Shown piece by piece: positions 18,195-25,104 of a DNA stretch of 64,000 nt. Origin of the DNA: Streptomyces niphimycinicus (GTDB lineage: Bacteria > Actinomycetota > Actinomycetes > Streptomycetales > Streptomycetaceae); assembly GCF_018883605.1 (NCBI RefSeq), contig NZ_JAHLEM010000038.1, positions 1-64,000 of the forward strand. Reading direction: 5' to 3'. The notes under the pieces were generated by a model. It worked only from the letters and a program-made list of their open reading frames with translations. It had not been told where the DNA came from and did no database searches. A program made the position numbers and the translations under genes. Each line of letters starts with the position of its first letter. The first letter of the stretch is position 1.

Positions 18195-18986
18195 ATGCGC
18201 AACATCCGGGTCGCGGAGGTGGACGACCTCGATCGTGCCGTGCTGGCCATCGGCACCGACTACCCCCAGGGCCATCTGCTCGTCTGGCATGAGCACCGCC
18301 GCGCCCAGGTGCTGTACGCGGCCACCGGTGTGATGCGGGTCGAGACGGCGGACGGAAGCTGGACGATACCCACCGCCCGCGCCGTGCTGATCCCGCCCGC
18401 GACCGGGCATCAGGTCACGATGACGGGCGTCAGCACCCGCAGTCTCTACATCGAGCCCGCGGCCGTGCCGTGGTTTCCCGCCCGCTGTCAGGCCGTCGAC
18501 GTCTCCATGCTGCTGCGGGCGCTGATCCTGGAGGCCGTGGAGATGGAGCCGCGCTACCCGGAGCACAGCCGCGACGCGGCGGTGGCGGCCCTCATCCTCC
18601 ACGAGCTCAAGAACCTCACCCCGCTGCCGCTCGATGTGCCGCTGCCCTCCGATCCGCGGCTGCGCGGCCTGTGCGAGGCGTTCCTGCGGAAGCCGGATAT
18701 CCATGATCCGCCCGCCCGTTGGTGCGCTGACCTCAGCATCAGCGAACGCACCCTGGCCCGCCTGTTCCAGCGCGGCACCGGCCTGAGCTTCTCGCAATGG
18801 CGGCAACGCGCCTGCGTCCTGCACTCCCTTCAGCACCTCACCGCGGGCATGCCCGTCACCCGCATCGCGGCCCAGCTCGGCTACGACAACCCCGCCGCCT
18901 TCACGGCCGCGTTCAAGAAGCTCCTCGGCCAACCGCCGACGGCGTACCGCAGCCCCGACGCCACGGGCAGCCCCGACCGGGGCTGA
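18195..18986 (+). CDS. AraC-family transcriptional regulator
   Basis: The 263-residue protein has a cupin-type N-terminal sensor (YPQGHLLVWHEHRRAQVLYA and the IPPATGHQVTMTG turn). The C-terminal AraC DNA-binding domain includes ISERTLARLFQRGTGLSFSQ and VTRIAAQLGYDNPAAFTAAF. This arrangement is common in one-component AraC regulators that control a neighbouring transporter. It is divergent from the TauE/SafE gene, suggesting local control of export. No other target gene is adjacent. Confidence 0.88.
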   Translation: MRNIRVAEVDDLDRAVLAIGTDYPQGHLLVWHEHRRAQVLYAATGVMRVETADGSWTIPTARAVLIPPATGHQVTMTGVSTRSLYIEPAAVPWFPARCQAVDVSMLLRALILEAVEMEPRYPEHSRDAAVAALILHELKNLTPLPLDVPLPSDPRLRGLCEAFLRKPDIHDPPARWCADLSISERTLARLFQRGTGLSFSQWRQRACVLHSLQHLTAGMPVTRIAAQLGYDNPAAFTAAFKKLLGQPPTAYRSPDATGSPDRG

Positions 18987-19056
18987 CGCCGTCGGCGTGG
19001 CCGTGTCGTAGCAGCATGTCTGGAGTGCGCGGGGAGCCGCCATGGCGCCGGTCGGG

Positions 19057-19638
19057 CTACACCTGGGCGAGGATGCCTCCGTCGACACGGAACTGCGATC
19101 CGGTGAGCCAGCGCGCCCGCTCCGACGCCAGGAACGCGACCAACTCGGCGGCGTCCTCAGGGGTTCCGGGGCGGTTCATCGGCACGTTCAACCGCGCCGC
19201 GAGGCCGCGCTGCGCCTCCTCCAGGGAAACCCCCTGGCTGTCGGCGATCTTCTGATGGTGCGCGACCGCCCCCGGGGTGGCGATGAAGCCCGGCAGGACG
19301 CACACCACCCGCACCCCGGCCGGGCCGACCTCGGCCGCGAGCGAGCGGCTGTAGCTGTTCAGCGCGGCCTTGGCCGCCGCGTAGGCGGCCTGGCCCGGCT
19401 GCGGCAGATGGCTCGCGATGGACGAGACATGCACCACGACCCCCGAGCCGCGCTCCACCATGTCCGGGACCAGTTCCTGGTCCAGCCGGACCGCGGACAG
19501 CAGATTGCTCTCGAGGTCCGACTGCCAGGTTGCCGGCGGCCGGGTCAGCGTGTCCTCCGGGGCGCTGCCGGCGCCGGCGTTGTCGACGAGGATGTCCACC
19601 CCGCCGGCGGCCTCGCGCACCCGCTCGACCCGCATCCG
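19057..19638 (-). pseudogene. SDR oxidoreductase lacking its N-terminal cofactor-binding motif
   Basis: From about 19638 down to 19057 the frame reads VERVREAAGGVDILVDNAGA, later VVHVSSIASHLPQPGQAAYA and AAKAALNSYSRSLAAEVGPA, ending with the SDR motif GSQFRVDGGILAQV. The catalytic serine and YxxxK lysine are present, but the N-terminal TGxxxGIG nucleotide-binding motif and about 55 residues are missing. Sequence beyond 19640 on this strand is not SDR-like; the opposite strand there carries a truncated TetR gene. The gene is therefore broken at a sharp junction. Confidence 0.8.
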
Positions 19639-19945
19639 AGCCGTCGAGGAGTTCGACGCCCTGGTCCGCGGCGAGCACGGTGCCTCGCTGGTGTGTGCCC
19701 AGGTCAACGAGCACGCCCTGCGGGGCCTGACCGCCGCGCGCACACTTCAGCAGCGGCTGGGCGACCTGATCCGCGCACTGGCCACCGGCGAAGGCCCCGA
19801 GGGCATGATGCGCGGACGGCTGGCCCTGTCCGGTGTGGTCATGGCCGCGGCACGCGGCCGCGAACTGGGCGGCCGACAAGCGGAACGCCACGCGGCGGCG
19901 CTCACGGTGGCCCGCTCACTGATCGCACCCGAGACCGCGTCCTAG
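19639..19945 (+). pseudogene. TetR-regulator C-terminal half, truncated at a junction
   Basis: The frame starts abruptly with VEEFDALVRGEHGASLVCAQ, then VNEHALRGLTAARTLQQRLG and RLALSGVVMAAARGRELGG, ending SLIAPETAS. This is the ligand-binding half of a TetR/AcrR protein. The helix-turn-helix half is absent and no start codon is present. The left end coincides with the truncated 5' end of the opposite-strand SDR gene. Confidence 0.75.
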
Positions 19946-20003
19946 AAGGAGAAGGAGAAGGAGTCTCCCCCGCCCCCGCCCGGCGGATCGCGATCCGGGC
20001 CGG

Positions 20004-20693
20004 TCAGGGGTGCGGTCCGGTGAGGAGACCGCGGCGGGCGGAGTCGACGTGTTCTTCGGCGCGCCGGGCCAGGGTCTCGCGGTCACCGGAGCGCAGGAGC
20101 GTCGCCAGTTCGTGGTGCTCGGCCACCACCCGGGCCCGGTAGTGCTCGTAGCCGAGGGCGATGCGGCGGAGCTGGAAGAGATAGATCTGTGAGCGTACAG
20201 CGTGCCATGCCGCGTCGAGTCTGCGGTTGTCCGCGGCCGCGTAGATCAGGTCGTGGAAGGCGATGTCGAGCGCGAGCAGCCGCGCGCCGGACGCCTCGCC
20301 GCCGATCTCTTCCGCCATCGCCTGGACCAGGGTGTCCAGTTCGGTCAACTGATCGGCGGTCGCGTTGCCCTGCGCGCTCGTCGCCGCGAGGCGGTCGAGC
20401 GCGGCGCGTACGGCGTAGACCTCCTCGACGTCCCGCTCGGTGACGTCGATGACGGTGGTGCCCCGGTGCCAGGCGCTCCGGACCAGCCCTTCGCGTTCGA
20501 GGAACGCGAGTCCTTCGCGTACCGATCCGCGGCTGACCCCCAATGAGGCGGCGAGTTCGACCTCGCGCAGCGGCGATCCGGGCGGGAAGTGGCCGGCGAA
20601 GATCGCCTCGCGGATGAGGTCGGCGGCCTGTTGTGCCAGTCCGCGGCGGCTGGCCTTGGGGAGCGGTGCGCTGGGCATGTCGAATGTTGACAT
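20004..20693 (-). CDS. GntR-family regulator (FadR/FCD type)
   Basis: The 229-residue protein has a GntR winged helix (AADLIREAIFAGHFPPGSPL, then LAASLGVSRGSVREGLAFLE) and a C-terminal all-helical FCD ligand domain. Metal-binding residues typical of that domain are seen: D in LDIAFHDLIYAA, H in AEHHELATLL and H in EEHVDSARRG. The ATG at 20693 lies inside a palindrome (20681-20696). If transcripts are leaderless, repressor binding would sit directly on the start. A later ATG at 20678 is possible. It is divergent from the SDR gene at 20824, the presumed target. Confidence 0.88.
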   Translation of the reverse strand: MSTFDMPSAPLPKASRRGLAQQAADLIREAIFAGHFPPGSPLREVELAASLGVSRGSVREGLAFLEREGLVRSAWHRGTTVIDVTERDVEEVYAVRAALDRLAATSAQGNATADQLTELDTLVQAMAEEIGGEASGARLLALDIAFHDLIYAAADNRRLDAAWHAVRSQIYLFQLRRIALGYEHYRARVVAEHHELATLLRSGDRETLARRAEEHVDSARRGLLTGPHP

Positions 20694-20696
20694 TCG
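20681..20696. promoter_or_regulatory. CGAATGT-TG-ACATTCG palindrome, candidate GntR operator
   Basis: Two perfect 7-bp arms flank a 2-bp centre and overlap the presumed gntR start codon. FadR-type GntR proteins typically bind short dyads of the TGT-N-ACA kind, so autorepression is plausible. Confidence 0.6.
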
Positions 20697-20746
20697 CTGA
20701 TGCGGTGCTGCAAGGTCTGAAGCCATCCGAGCCGAGGAGCCGTCCC

Positions 20747-20827
20747 ATGTCCGTGCGTCCTGCCGTGCATCTGGCCATACCCGTCCGCAAGGCGTTCCGA
20801 GACGAGTCGAAGGGGCTCGCGCGATGA
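20747..20827 (+). CDS. 26-residue leader ORF overlapping the SDR start
   Basis: ATG at 20747 is preceded by GAGGAG with good spacing. The 26-codon product ends LAR with a TGA sharing four bases (ATGA) with the start of the SDR gene, so the two should be translationally coupled. The sequence MSVRPAVHLAIPVRKAF begins like a VOC/glyoxalase-fold protein (xRPAVHLAxPVxD), so it may be a truncated VOC gene. Alternatively it is simply a translated leader. Confidence 0.45.
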   Translation: MSVRPAVHLAIPVRKAFRDESKGLAR

Positions 20828-21585
20828 GGCGGGTGCTGGTCACAGGGGCGTCGCGAGGCATCGGCCGGGCCGTGGCCCAGGCGTTCGCCGAGCGCGGCGA
20901 CCGGGTGGGGGTGCACTACGCGACGGGCCGCGCGGATGCCGAGGACACCTTGCGAGGCTTGCCCGGCTCCGGCCATTGTCTGCTCGGCGGCGATCTCGGT
21001 GATCCACAGGCGGCGCAGGACATCGTGGAGGGGGCCGTGCGGGCGCTGGACGGGGTCGATGTACTGGTCAACAACGCGGCCATCGCGCCGTCCGCCGAGA
21101 ACCGGCACTCCGTGGCCGATGTGTCCTACGCGGACTGGCAGCGGATCTGGCACCGCATGACCGACGTCAATCTGCTCGGCGCGTCGAACATGACCTACTG
21201 CGTCGCCCGGCATCTCATCGACCGCGGCGCGACCGGAAGCATCGTCAACATCGGTTCCCGCGGCGCCTTCCGGGGCGAGCCCGACTTCCCCGCGTACGGC
21301 GCGAGCAAGGCCGCGCTGCACGCTTTCGGGCAGTCGATGGCCGTGACGCTGGCGCCGCACGCGATCTCGGTGGCGTCCGTGGCCCCCGGCTTCGTCGCGA
21401 CCGAACGGCAGGCCCCCAAGATGGCCGGTCCCACCGGGGACGAGCTACGGGGCGAGAGCCCGTTCGGGCGGGTCGGGACGCCCGAGGAGGTCGCCGCCGC
21501 CGTGCTGTACCTGGCCTCTCCGGAGGCCGCGTGGTCCTCCGGAGCCGTGCTCGACCTCAATGGCGCGTCCTACCTCCGGACCTGA
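20824..21585 (+). CDS. SDR-family NAD(P)-dependent oxidoreductase
   Basis: The 253-residue classical short-chain dehydrogenase has the cofactor motif TGASRGIGRAV (8-18), the VLVNNAAI motif and the catalytic pair Y158/K162 in YGASKAALHAFGQS, with S in SIVNIGSRG. It resembles 3-oxoacyl-ACP reductase-like and sugar/polyol dehydrogenases; substrate unknown. The start overlaps the stop of a 26-codon ORF by ATGA. The divergent GntR/FCD regulator, a family that often senses organic acids, suggests a catabolic role in sugar-acid or hydroxy-acid use (inference). Confidence 0.88.
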   Translation: MRRVLVTGASRGIGRAVAQAFAERGDRVGVHYATGRADAEDTLRGLPGSGHCLLGGDLGDPQAAQDIVEGAVRALDGVDVLVNNAAIAPSAENRHSVADVSYADWQRIWHRMTDVNLLGASNMTYCVARHLIDRGATGSIVNIGSRGAFRGEPDFPAYGASKAALHAFGQSMAVTLAPHAISVASVAPGFVATERQAPKMAGPTGDELRGESPFGRVGTPEEVAAAVLYLASPEAAWSSGAVLDLNGASYLRT

Positions 21586-21598
21586 CACAGCACCTTGG

Positions 21599-22054
21599 TC
21601 ATACGCCCCGGACGAGGGCGACGGCGAACAGCGTGAAGGCGAGCACGATGACGCCCACGCGCACATGGTGAAACCGGTCCCACCGTCCCACCTGCCGCCT
21701 CCAGTCAGCGGGCACGCCCTCGCGCGACCAGGTCGCGACGCGGGAGTTGATCGGCACGAGCAGGGTGATCGACATCACCACGCTCAGCACGAGCAGGAGC
21801 GTGCCCGCGGTGACGACCGAAGCGCCCGCGTCACCCCAGGTCACCGCGGCCCACACCGCGCCGAGGACGACCGAGCCGAGGTACCAGAACGGCATGACCC
21901 TGCCCAGGACGCGCGCTCCGTCGCTGCGGGCGTCGAGTCCGCCGTCGTTCGGGAGCCGGTCGAGGATCGGGTTGACGAACACCGCCACCGCGAACTCCAC
22001 GCCCACCATCACTCCGACCACGACGAGCGTGACGACTGACAGTACGTCCTGCAT
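21599..22054 (-). CDS. DUF1772 integral membrane protein
   Basis: The 151-residue protein has four hydrophobic helices. The first is VVTLVVVGVMVGVEFAVAVF, the second surrounds MPFWYLGSVVLGAVWAAV, the third TAGTLLLVLSVVMSITLLVP, and the last GVIVLAFTLFAVALV. The conserved NP in VNPILDRLP and NSRVATW are DUF1772 features; some relatives are anthrone-oxygenase-like, but the function of most is unknown. It is divergent from a TetR regulator with two CTAGC-N3-GCTAG boxes in between, so it is probably that regulator's target. Confidence 0.8.
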   Translation of the reverse strand: MQDVLSVVTLVVVGVMVGVEFAVAVFVNPILDRLPNDGGLDARSDGARVLGRVMPFWYLGSVVLGAVWAAVTWGDAGASVVTAGTLLLVLSVVMSITLLVPINSRVATWSREGVPADWRRQVGRWDRFHHVRVGVIVLAFTLFAVALVRGV

Positions 22055-22085
22055 GTCCCCTCCAGAGATTTCCCGGCGCTGATTC

Positions 22086-22149
22086 CTAGCACCGCTAGAA
22101 TCCGATGCGACGATAGACCTGTCGACGCACGATTGTCTAGCGATGCTAG
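22086..22149. promoter_or_regulatory. two CTAGC-N3-GCTAG boxes, likely TetR operators
   Basis: Perfect 5-bp inverted arms occur at 22086-22098 (spacer ACC) and 22137-22149 (spacer GAT), 51 bp apart, with further matches outside the core. One lies near each divergent start (22054 and 22159), fitting mutual repression by the TetR protein. Confidence 0.75.
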
Positions 22150-22158
22150 GATCGGATC

Positions 22159-22734
22159 ATGTCAGTACACGAACGCAAGGCACGCGAGCGGGCCAACCGC
22201 CACCAGTTGATCGTCTCAACGGCCCGCGAACTCGCCGAGACCCACGGCTGGGACGCGGTCACCACGCGCCGGCTCGCCGAGCGGATCGAGTACAGCCAGC
22301 CCGTGCTCTACAGCCACTTCCGGAGCAGGAACGAGATCGTGGGAGCGGTCGCGCTGGAGGGATTCGCCGAGCTGAAGACCGCGTTGCGCGCCGCGGTGCC
22401 GGACGGGCCCGCCGACCGGGAGGCGGTGACCGCCCTGGCCCACGCCTACACCGACTTCGCCGAGCGCAACCACGCCCTGTACGACGCGATGTTCAGCCTC
22501 GACAACGGCCTGCCCTTCGCCGACGAGGCCACGCCCGCCCCGCTGCGCGAGGCGTACCAGGCCCTGCTGGACCCGCTCCAGGACCACGCGGGCTCCGATG
22601 CACCGGGGTTGCTGGTCGAGACGTTCTGGGCCGCGCTGCACGGACTGGTCACCCTCACCCGCGCCGGACGCATGCCCGCCGACCAGGTCCCCCAGCGGCT
22701 CGCCCTCCTGATCGACCGCTTCATCCCCCGCTGA
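22159..22734 (+). CDS. TetR/AcrR-family regulator
   Basis: The 191-residue protein has the TetR helix-turn-helix (LAETHGWDAVTTRRLAERIE, then YSQPVLYSHFRSRNEIVGAV). Its C-terminal ligand domain is of the WHG/TetR_C_13 kind, marked by LVETFWAALHGLVTLTRAGR. The two palindromes in the divergent promoter show it probably represses both itself and the DUF1772 membrane protein. Ligand unknown. Confidence 0.9.
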   Translation: MSVHERKARERANRHQLIVSTARELAETHGWDAVTTRRLAERIEYSQPVLYSHFRSRNEIVGAVALEGFAELKTALRAAVPDGPADREAVTALAHAYTDFAERNHALYDAMFSLDNGLPFADEATPAPLREAYQALLDPLQDHAGSDAPGLLVETFWAALHGLVTLTRAGRMPADQVPQRLALLIDRFIPR

Positions 22735-22735
22735 G

Positions 22736-22783
22736 GCCCCGCGGGCCACCTGCCCCCCCTGCCCCGCGGGCCACCTGCCCCCC
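22736..22783. repeat. two 23-bp direct repeats between convergent genes
   Basis: Identical 23-bp units begin at 22736 and 22761, each starting GCCCCGCGGGCCACC and ending in a C-run, with a CT spacer. They fill the gap between the TetR stop and the convergent LysR stop. Function is unknown; CCGCGG may form small hairpins. Confidence 0.8.
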
Positions 22784-22799
22784 ACGAAAGCACAACTGA

Positions 22800-23738
22800 T
22801 CAGCTCGGCCCGCCCGGCGACCCCGGCCCGGTTCGCCATGCGGTGTCGTGAACGTATGTCGCGGCGAACTCGGCGAGGCGGTCGACGACGGCGGCCAGCG
22901 CGCCCGCCGCGTAGTGGTGCGGCGACCAGCAGGCGTGCAGTGACAGCCGCAGCGTCGTCCGTGCGCCGGTGTCGATCAGCAGCGGGTGGCCGCCGAACCG
23001 GGGCAGGTCGGTGATGACACCGACGCCGAAACCGCTCGCCGCGAGCGCCTCGCACATCAGGGCGTTGCCGCTTTCGGCCACCCGCTCATAGGTCAGACCC
23101 GCCTGGGACACCGCCCGGTCCAGGGTCACGCGCGCCGGGTGCTCCCGGGTCAGCAGCAGCAGGTTCTCGGTGACCAGCTCGGTGATCGTGATCGCGTGTC
23201 GGCCCTCGGTCGCCCAGCGGTGGCCGGGGGCGACATAGGCCCGCAGCGGAACGTCGGTCAGTGGGCGCCAGGTCAGCGTCGGATCGTCGGCCGGCCCCGC
23301 GGCGAGGCCGAGATCGGCGGATTCGCGCACGGTGCCGTGGATCTGGTCCGCGGGCACCTCGCGTACCGAGATGAACGGATCGTCGGGGGCCAGCGTCGCG
23401 ACGAACGGTGCGAGCACCTCGGTGATGGTGGTCTGGGCGGCGGCCACGGCCACGTGGGACAGCTCGCCGCGGGCCATCTGCCGCGCCGCCGATTCGATCC
23501 GGTCGGCTCGGCGGACGAGATCCTCGGCGACCCCGACGAACTGCCGGCCCGCGCTGGTCAGCCGGAGTCGCGGCCCGATCCGGTCGAACAGGACGAGTCC
23601 CAGTTCGGTCTCCAGGTAGCGCAACTGCCGGGAGATCGCCGGCTGGGCGATGTGCAGCCGTTCCGCCGCCGCGGTGACGGTGCCGGCACGGACCACTTCG
23701 AGGAAGTAGCGGATGCGTTTGAGTTCCACCCCTTTCAT
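22800..23738 (-). CDS. LysR-family transcriptional regulator
   Basis: The 312-residue protein has the canonical N-terminal winged helix RIRYFLEVVRAGTVTAAAER followed by LHIAQPAISRQLRYLETELG. A two-lobed periplasmic-binding-like effector domain follows from about residue 90. The ATG at 23738 is chosen because LysR homology starts immediately (MKGVELKRIRYF). It diverges from a serine hydrolase and a nucleobase-type permease. A T-N11-A dyad (ATGCCG-AAC-CGGCAT) lies directly upstream. It most likely activates that operon in response to the permease substrate or its product (inference). Confidence 0.9.
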   Translation of the reverse strand: MKGVELKRIRYFLEVVRAGTVTAAAERLHIAQPAISRQLRYLETELGLVLFDRIGPRLRLTSAGRQFVGVAEDLVRRADRIESAARQMARGELSHVAVAAAQTTITEVLAPFVATLAPDDPFISVREVPADQIHGTVRESADLGLAAGPADDPTLTWRPLTDVPLRAYVAPGHRWATEGRHAITITELVTENLLLLTREHPARVTLDRAVSQAGLTYERVAESGNALMCEALAASGFGVGVITDLPRFGGHPLLIDTGARTTLRLSLHACWSPHHYAAGALAAVVDRLAEFAATYVHDTAWRTGPGSPGGPS

Positions 23739-23739
23739 T

Positions 23740-23792
23740 ATGCCGAACCGGCATGGGATCGGCGAAGCAATCGGTATTGGACAGCATGATTG
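23740..23792. promoter_or_regulatory. LysR-type binding region with two dyads
   Basis: ATGCCG-AAC-CGGCAT (23740-23754) fits the T-N11-A LysR box with a perfect dyad, two bases from the lysR start. A second dyad, GCAATC (about 23772-23777) with GATTGC further right, lies towards the hydrolase gene. The recognition-plus-activation site arrangement is typical for LysR divergent promoters. Confidence 0.6.
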
Positions 23793-23853
23793 CGAGTTCG
23801 CGACGCTGAGTTCTTCCGCACTGAACGCCCCCTCCGGACCAGGAGCCACAGCC

Positions 23854-25104
23854 ATGAGCGAGCCTGTGAGCGAGCAGACCGACACCGCGCCTTCGCGCAG
23901 GCGCCCGACCAGCCCCGGCGGGAAGGGGGCCACGTCGGCCCACACCTCTCCGGAAATCCCGGCCACGGTGGAGAACTGGCTGGAGCCGCCGGTCAACCGG
24001 TGGTCGTTCAACCATGTCGAGCGGCTCTTGGACACCGCGGTGATCCCGCGCGGCCAGGCCGCCTGCCGCGGGTTCACCCCGGCCGGGACCCAACTGGGCG
24101 AGGTGCCGATAGCGGCCCCCGACGGTTCCTCGACGGTGGACGAGTTCCTGGCGCGCACGGCCACCGACGCGATCGTCGTGCTCCGGGGCGATCAGTTGCT
24201 GTTCGAGCGCTACTACGGCGAGGCGGCGCCGGACCGTCGGCATGCGCTGATGTCGATCTCCAAGTCGATCGCCGGCATGGCCGCGGGCTGCCTGGTGGCC
24301 GAGGGGGCGCTGGAGGTGTCGGCTCCGGTGCGGTCGTACGTTCCGGAACTCGCGTCGTCGGCGTACGGGACGGCGACCGTGCGCGACGTACTGGACATGA
24401 CCGCGGCGCTGCACTACAGCCAGGACTACGACGACCCGCGATCACAGGTGCAGGTCGGGGACCGCGCGGCCGGCTGGCGGCCCCGCCACGACGGCGACCC
24501 CAACGGTGTGCGGGCCTTCCTGGCCGGTCTGGCCCCCGACGGCCCGCACGGGCTCCGGTTCCAGTACTGCTCGGCCACCACCGACGTACTCGCCTGGGTG
24601 CTGGAGCGCGCCGCGGGCAGGCCCTATCCGGAGCTGCTCGGCGAACGGATCTGGTCGCGGATCGGCGCCGAACACGACGCCGTGATCACCCTGGACCCGG
24701 TGGGCGCCCCGTACGCCTGCGCCGGAATCCACGCCACCGCCCGCGATCTCGCCCGGTTCGGCCGGTGCGTGCTCGACGGTGGCACGGTGGCGGGCCGCCA
24801 GGTCATTCCCGAGGAGTGGGTCCGCGCCACCCGCCGGGGCGGCCGGACGGCGGTGCTGCCCGACCGCGATCTCGGATCGATCTATCCGCACGGGACATAC
24901 CGCAACCAGTGGTGGGCGCCCGGCGACTCGGTGGGCACCTTCTTCGGGATCGGCATCTTCGGCCAGTACCTCTGGCTCGACCCGGTCCGCAACGTCGTCA
25001 TCGTGAAGTTCTCCAGCCTCCCGCACCCCCGGGACGGCCGCGCCGAGCATGCCGCGGCGCTGGCCGCGATCGCCGAGGCCGTCGACGGCGCACGGGAGAT
25101 GTGA
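23854..25104 (+). CDS. serine hydrolase (class C beta-lactamase fold)
   Basis: The 416-residue protein has the beta-lactamase/DD-peptidase fold. SxxK is in HALMSISKSIAGMAAG and the second motif is YCS in RFQYCSATTDVLAWVLERAA. The family C-terminal H-x-G-like region is replaced by YPHGTYRNQWWAPGDSVGTF. No signal peptide is visible (N-terminus MSEPVSEQTDTAPSRRRPTS), so it is probably cytoplasmic, like 6-aminohexanoate-dimer hydrolase (NylB) relatives, which cleave small amides or esters. AGGAG precedes the ATG. Its stop overlaps the permease start, so the two form an operon; hydrolysis of the imported compound is a reasonable inference. Confidence 0.85.
   Translation: MSEPVSEQTDTAPSRRRPTSPGGKGATSAHTSPEIPATVENWLEPPVNRWSFNHVERLLDTAVIPRGQAACRGFTPAGTQLGEVPIAAPDGSSTVDEFLARTATDAIVVLRGDQLLFERYYGEAAPDRRHALMSISKSIAGMAAGCLVAEGALEVSAPVRSYVPELASSAYGTATVRDVLDMTAALHYSQDYDDPRSQVQVGDRAAGWRPRHDGDPNGVRAFLAGLAPDGPHGLRFQYCSATTDVLAWVLERAAGRPYPELLGERIWSRIGAEHDAVITLDPVGAPYACAGIHATARDLARFGRCVLDGGTVAGRQVIPEEWVRATRRGGRTAVLPDRDLGSIYPHGTYRNQWWAPGDSVGTFFGIGIFGQYLWLDPVRNVVIVKFSSLPHPRDGRAEHAAALAAIAEAVDGAREM

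Noticed and set aside
17280..19088. A 602-codon minus-strand frame including the TauE protein
   Set aside because: Only the last 270 codons are TauE/SafE; the rest is antisense to the AraC gene.
23790..25103. In-frame upstream extension of the NCS1 permease
   Set aside because: This part is arginine/glycine-rich out-of-frame reading of the serine hydrolase gene. The permease family start is the ATG at 25104 with TGATG overlap.
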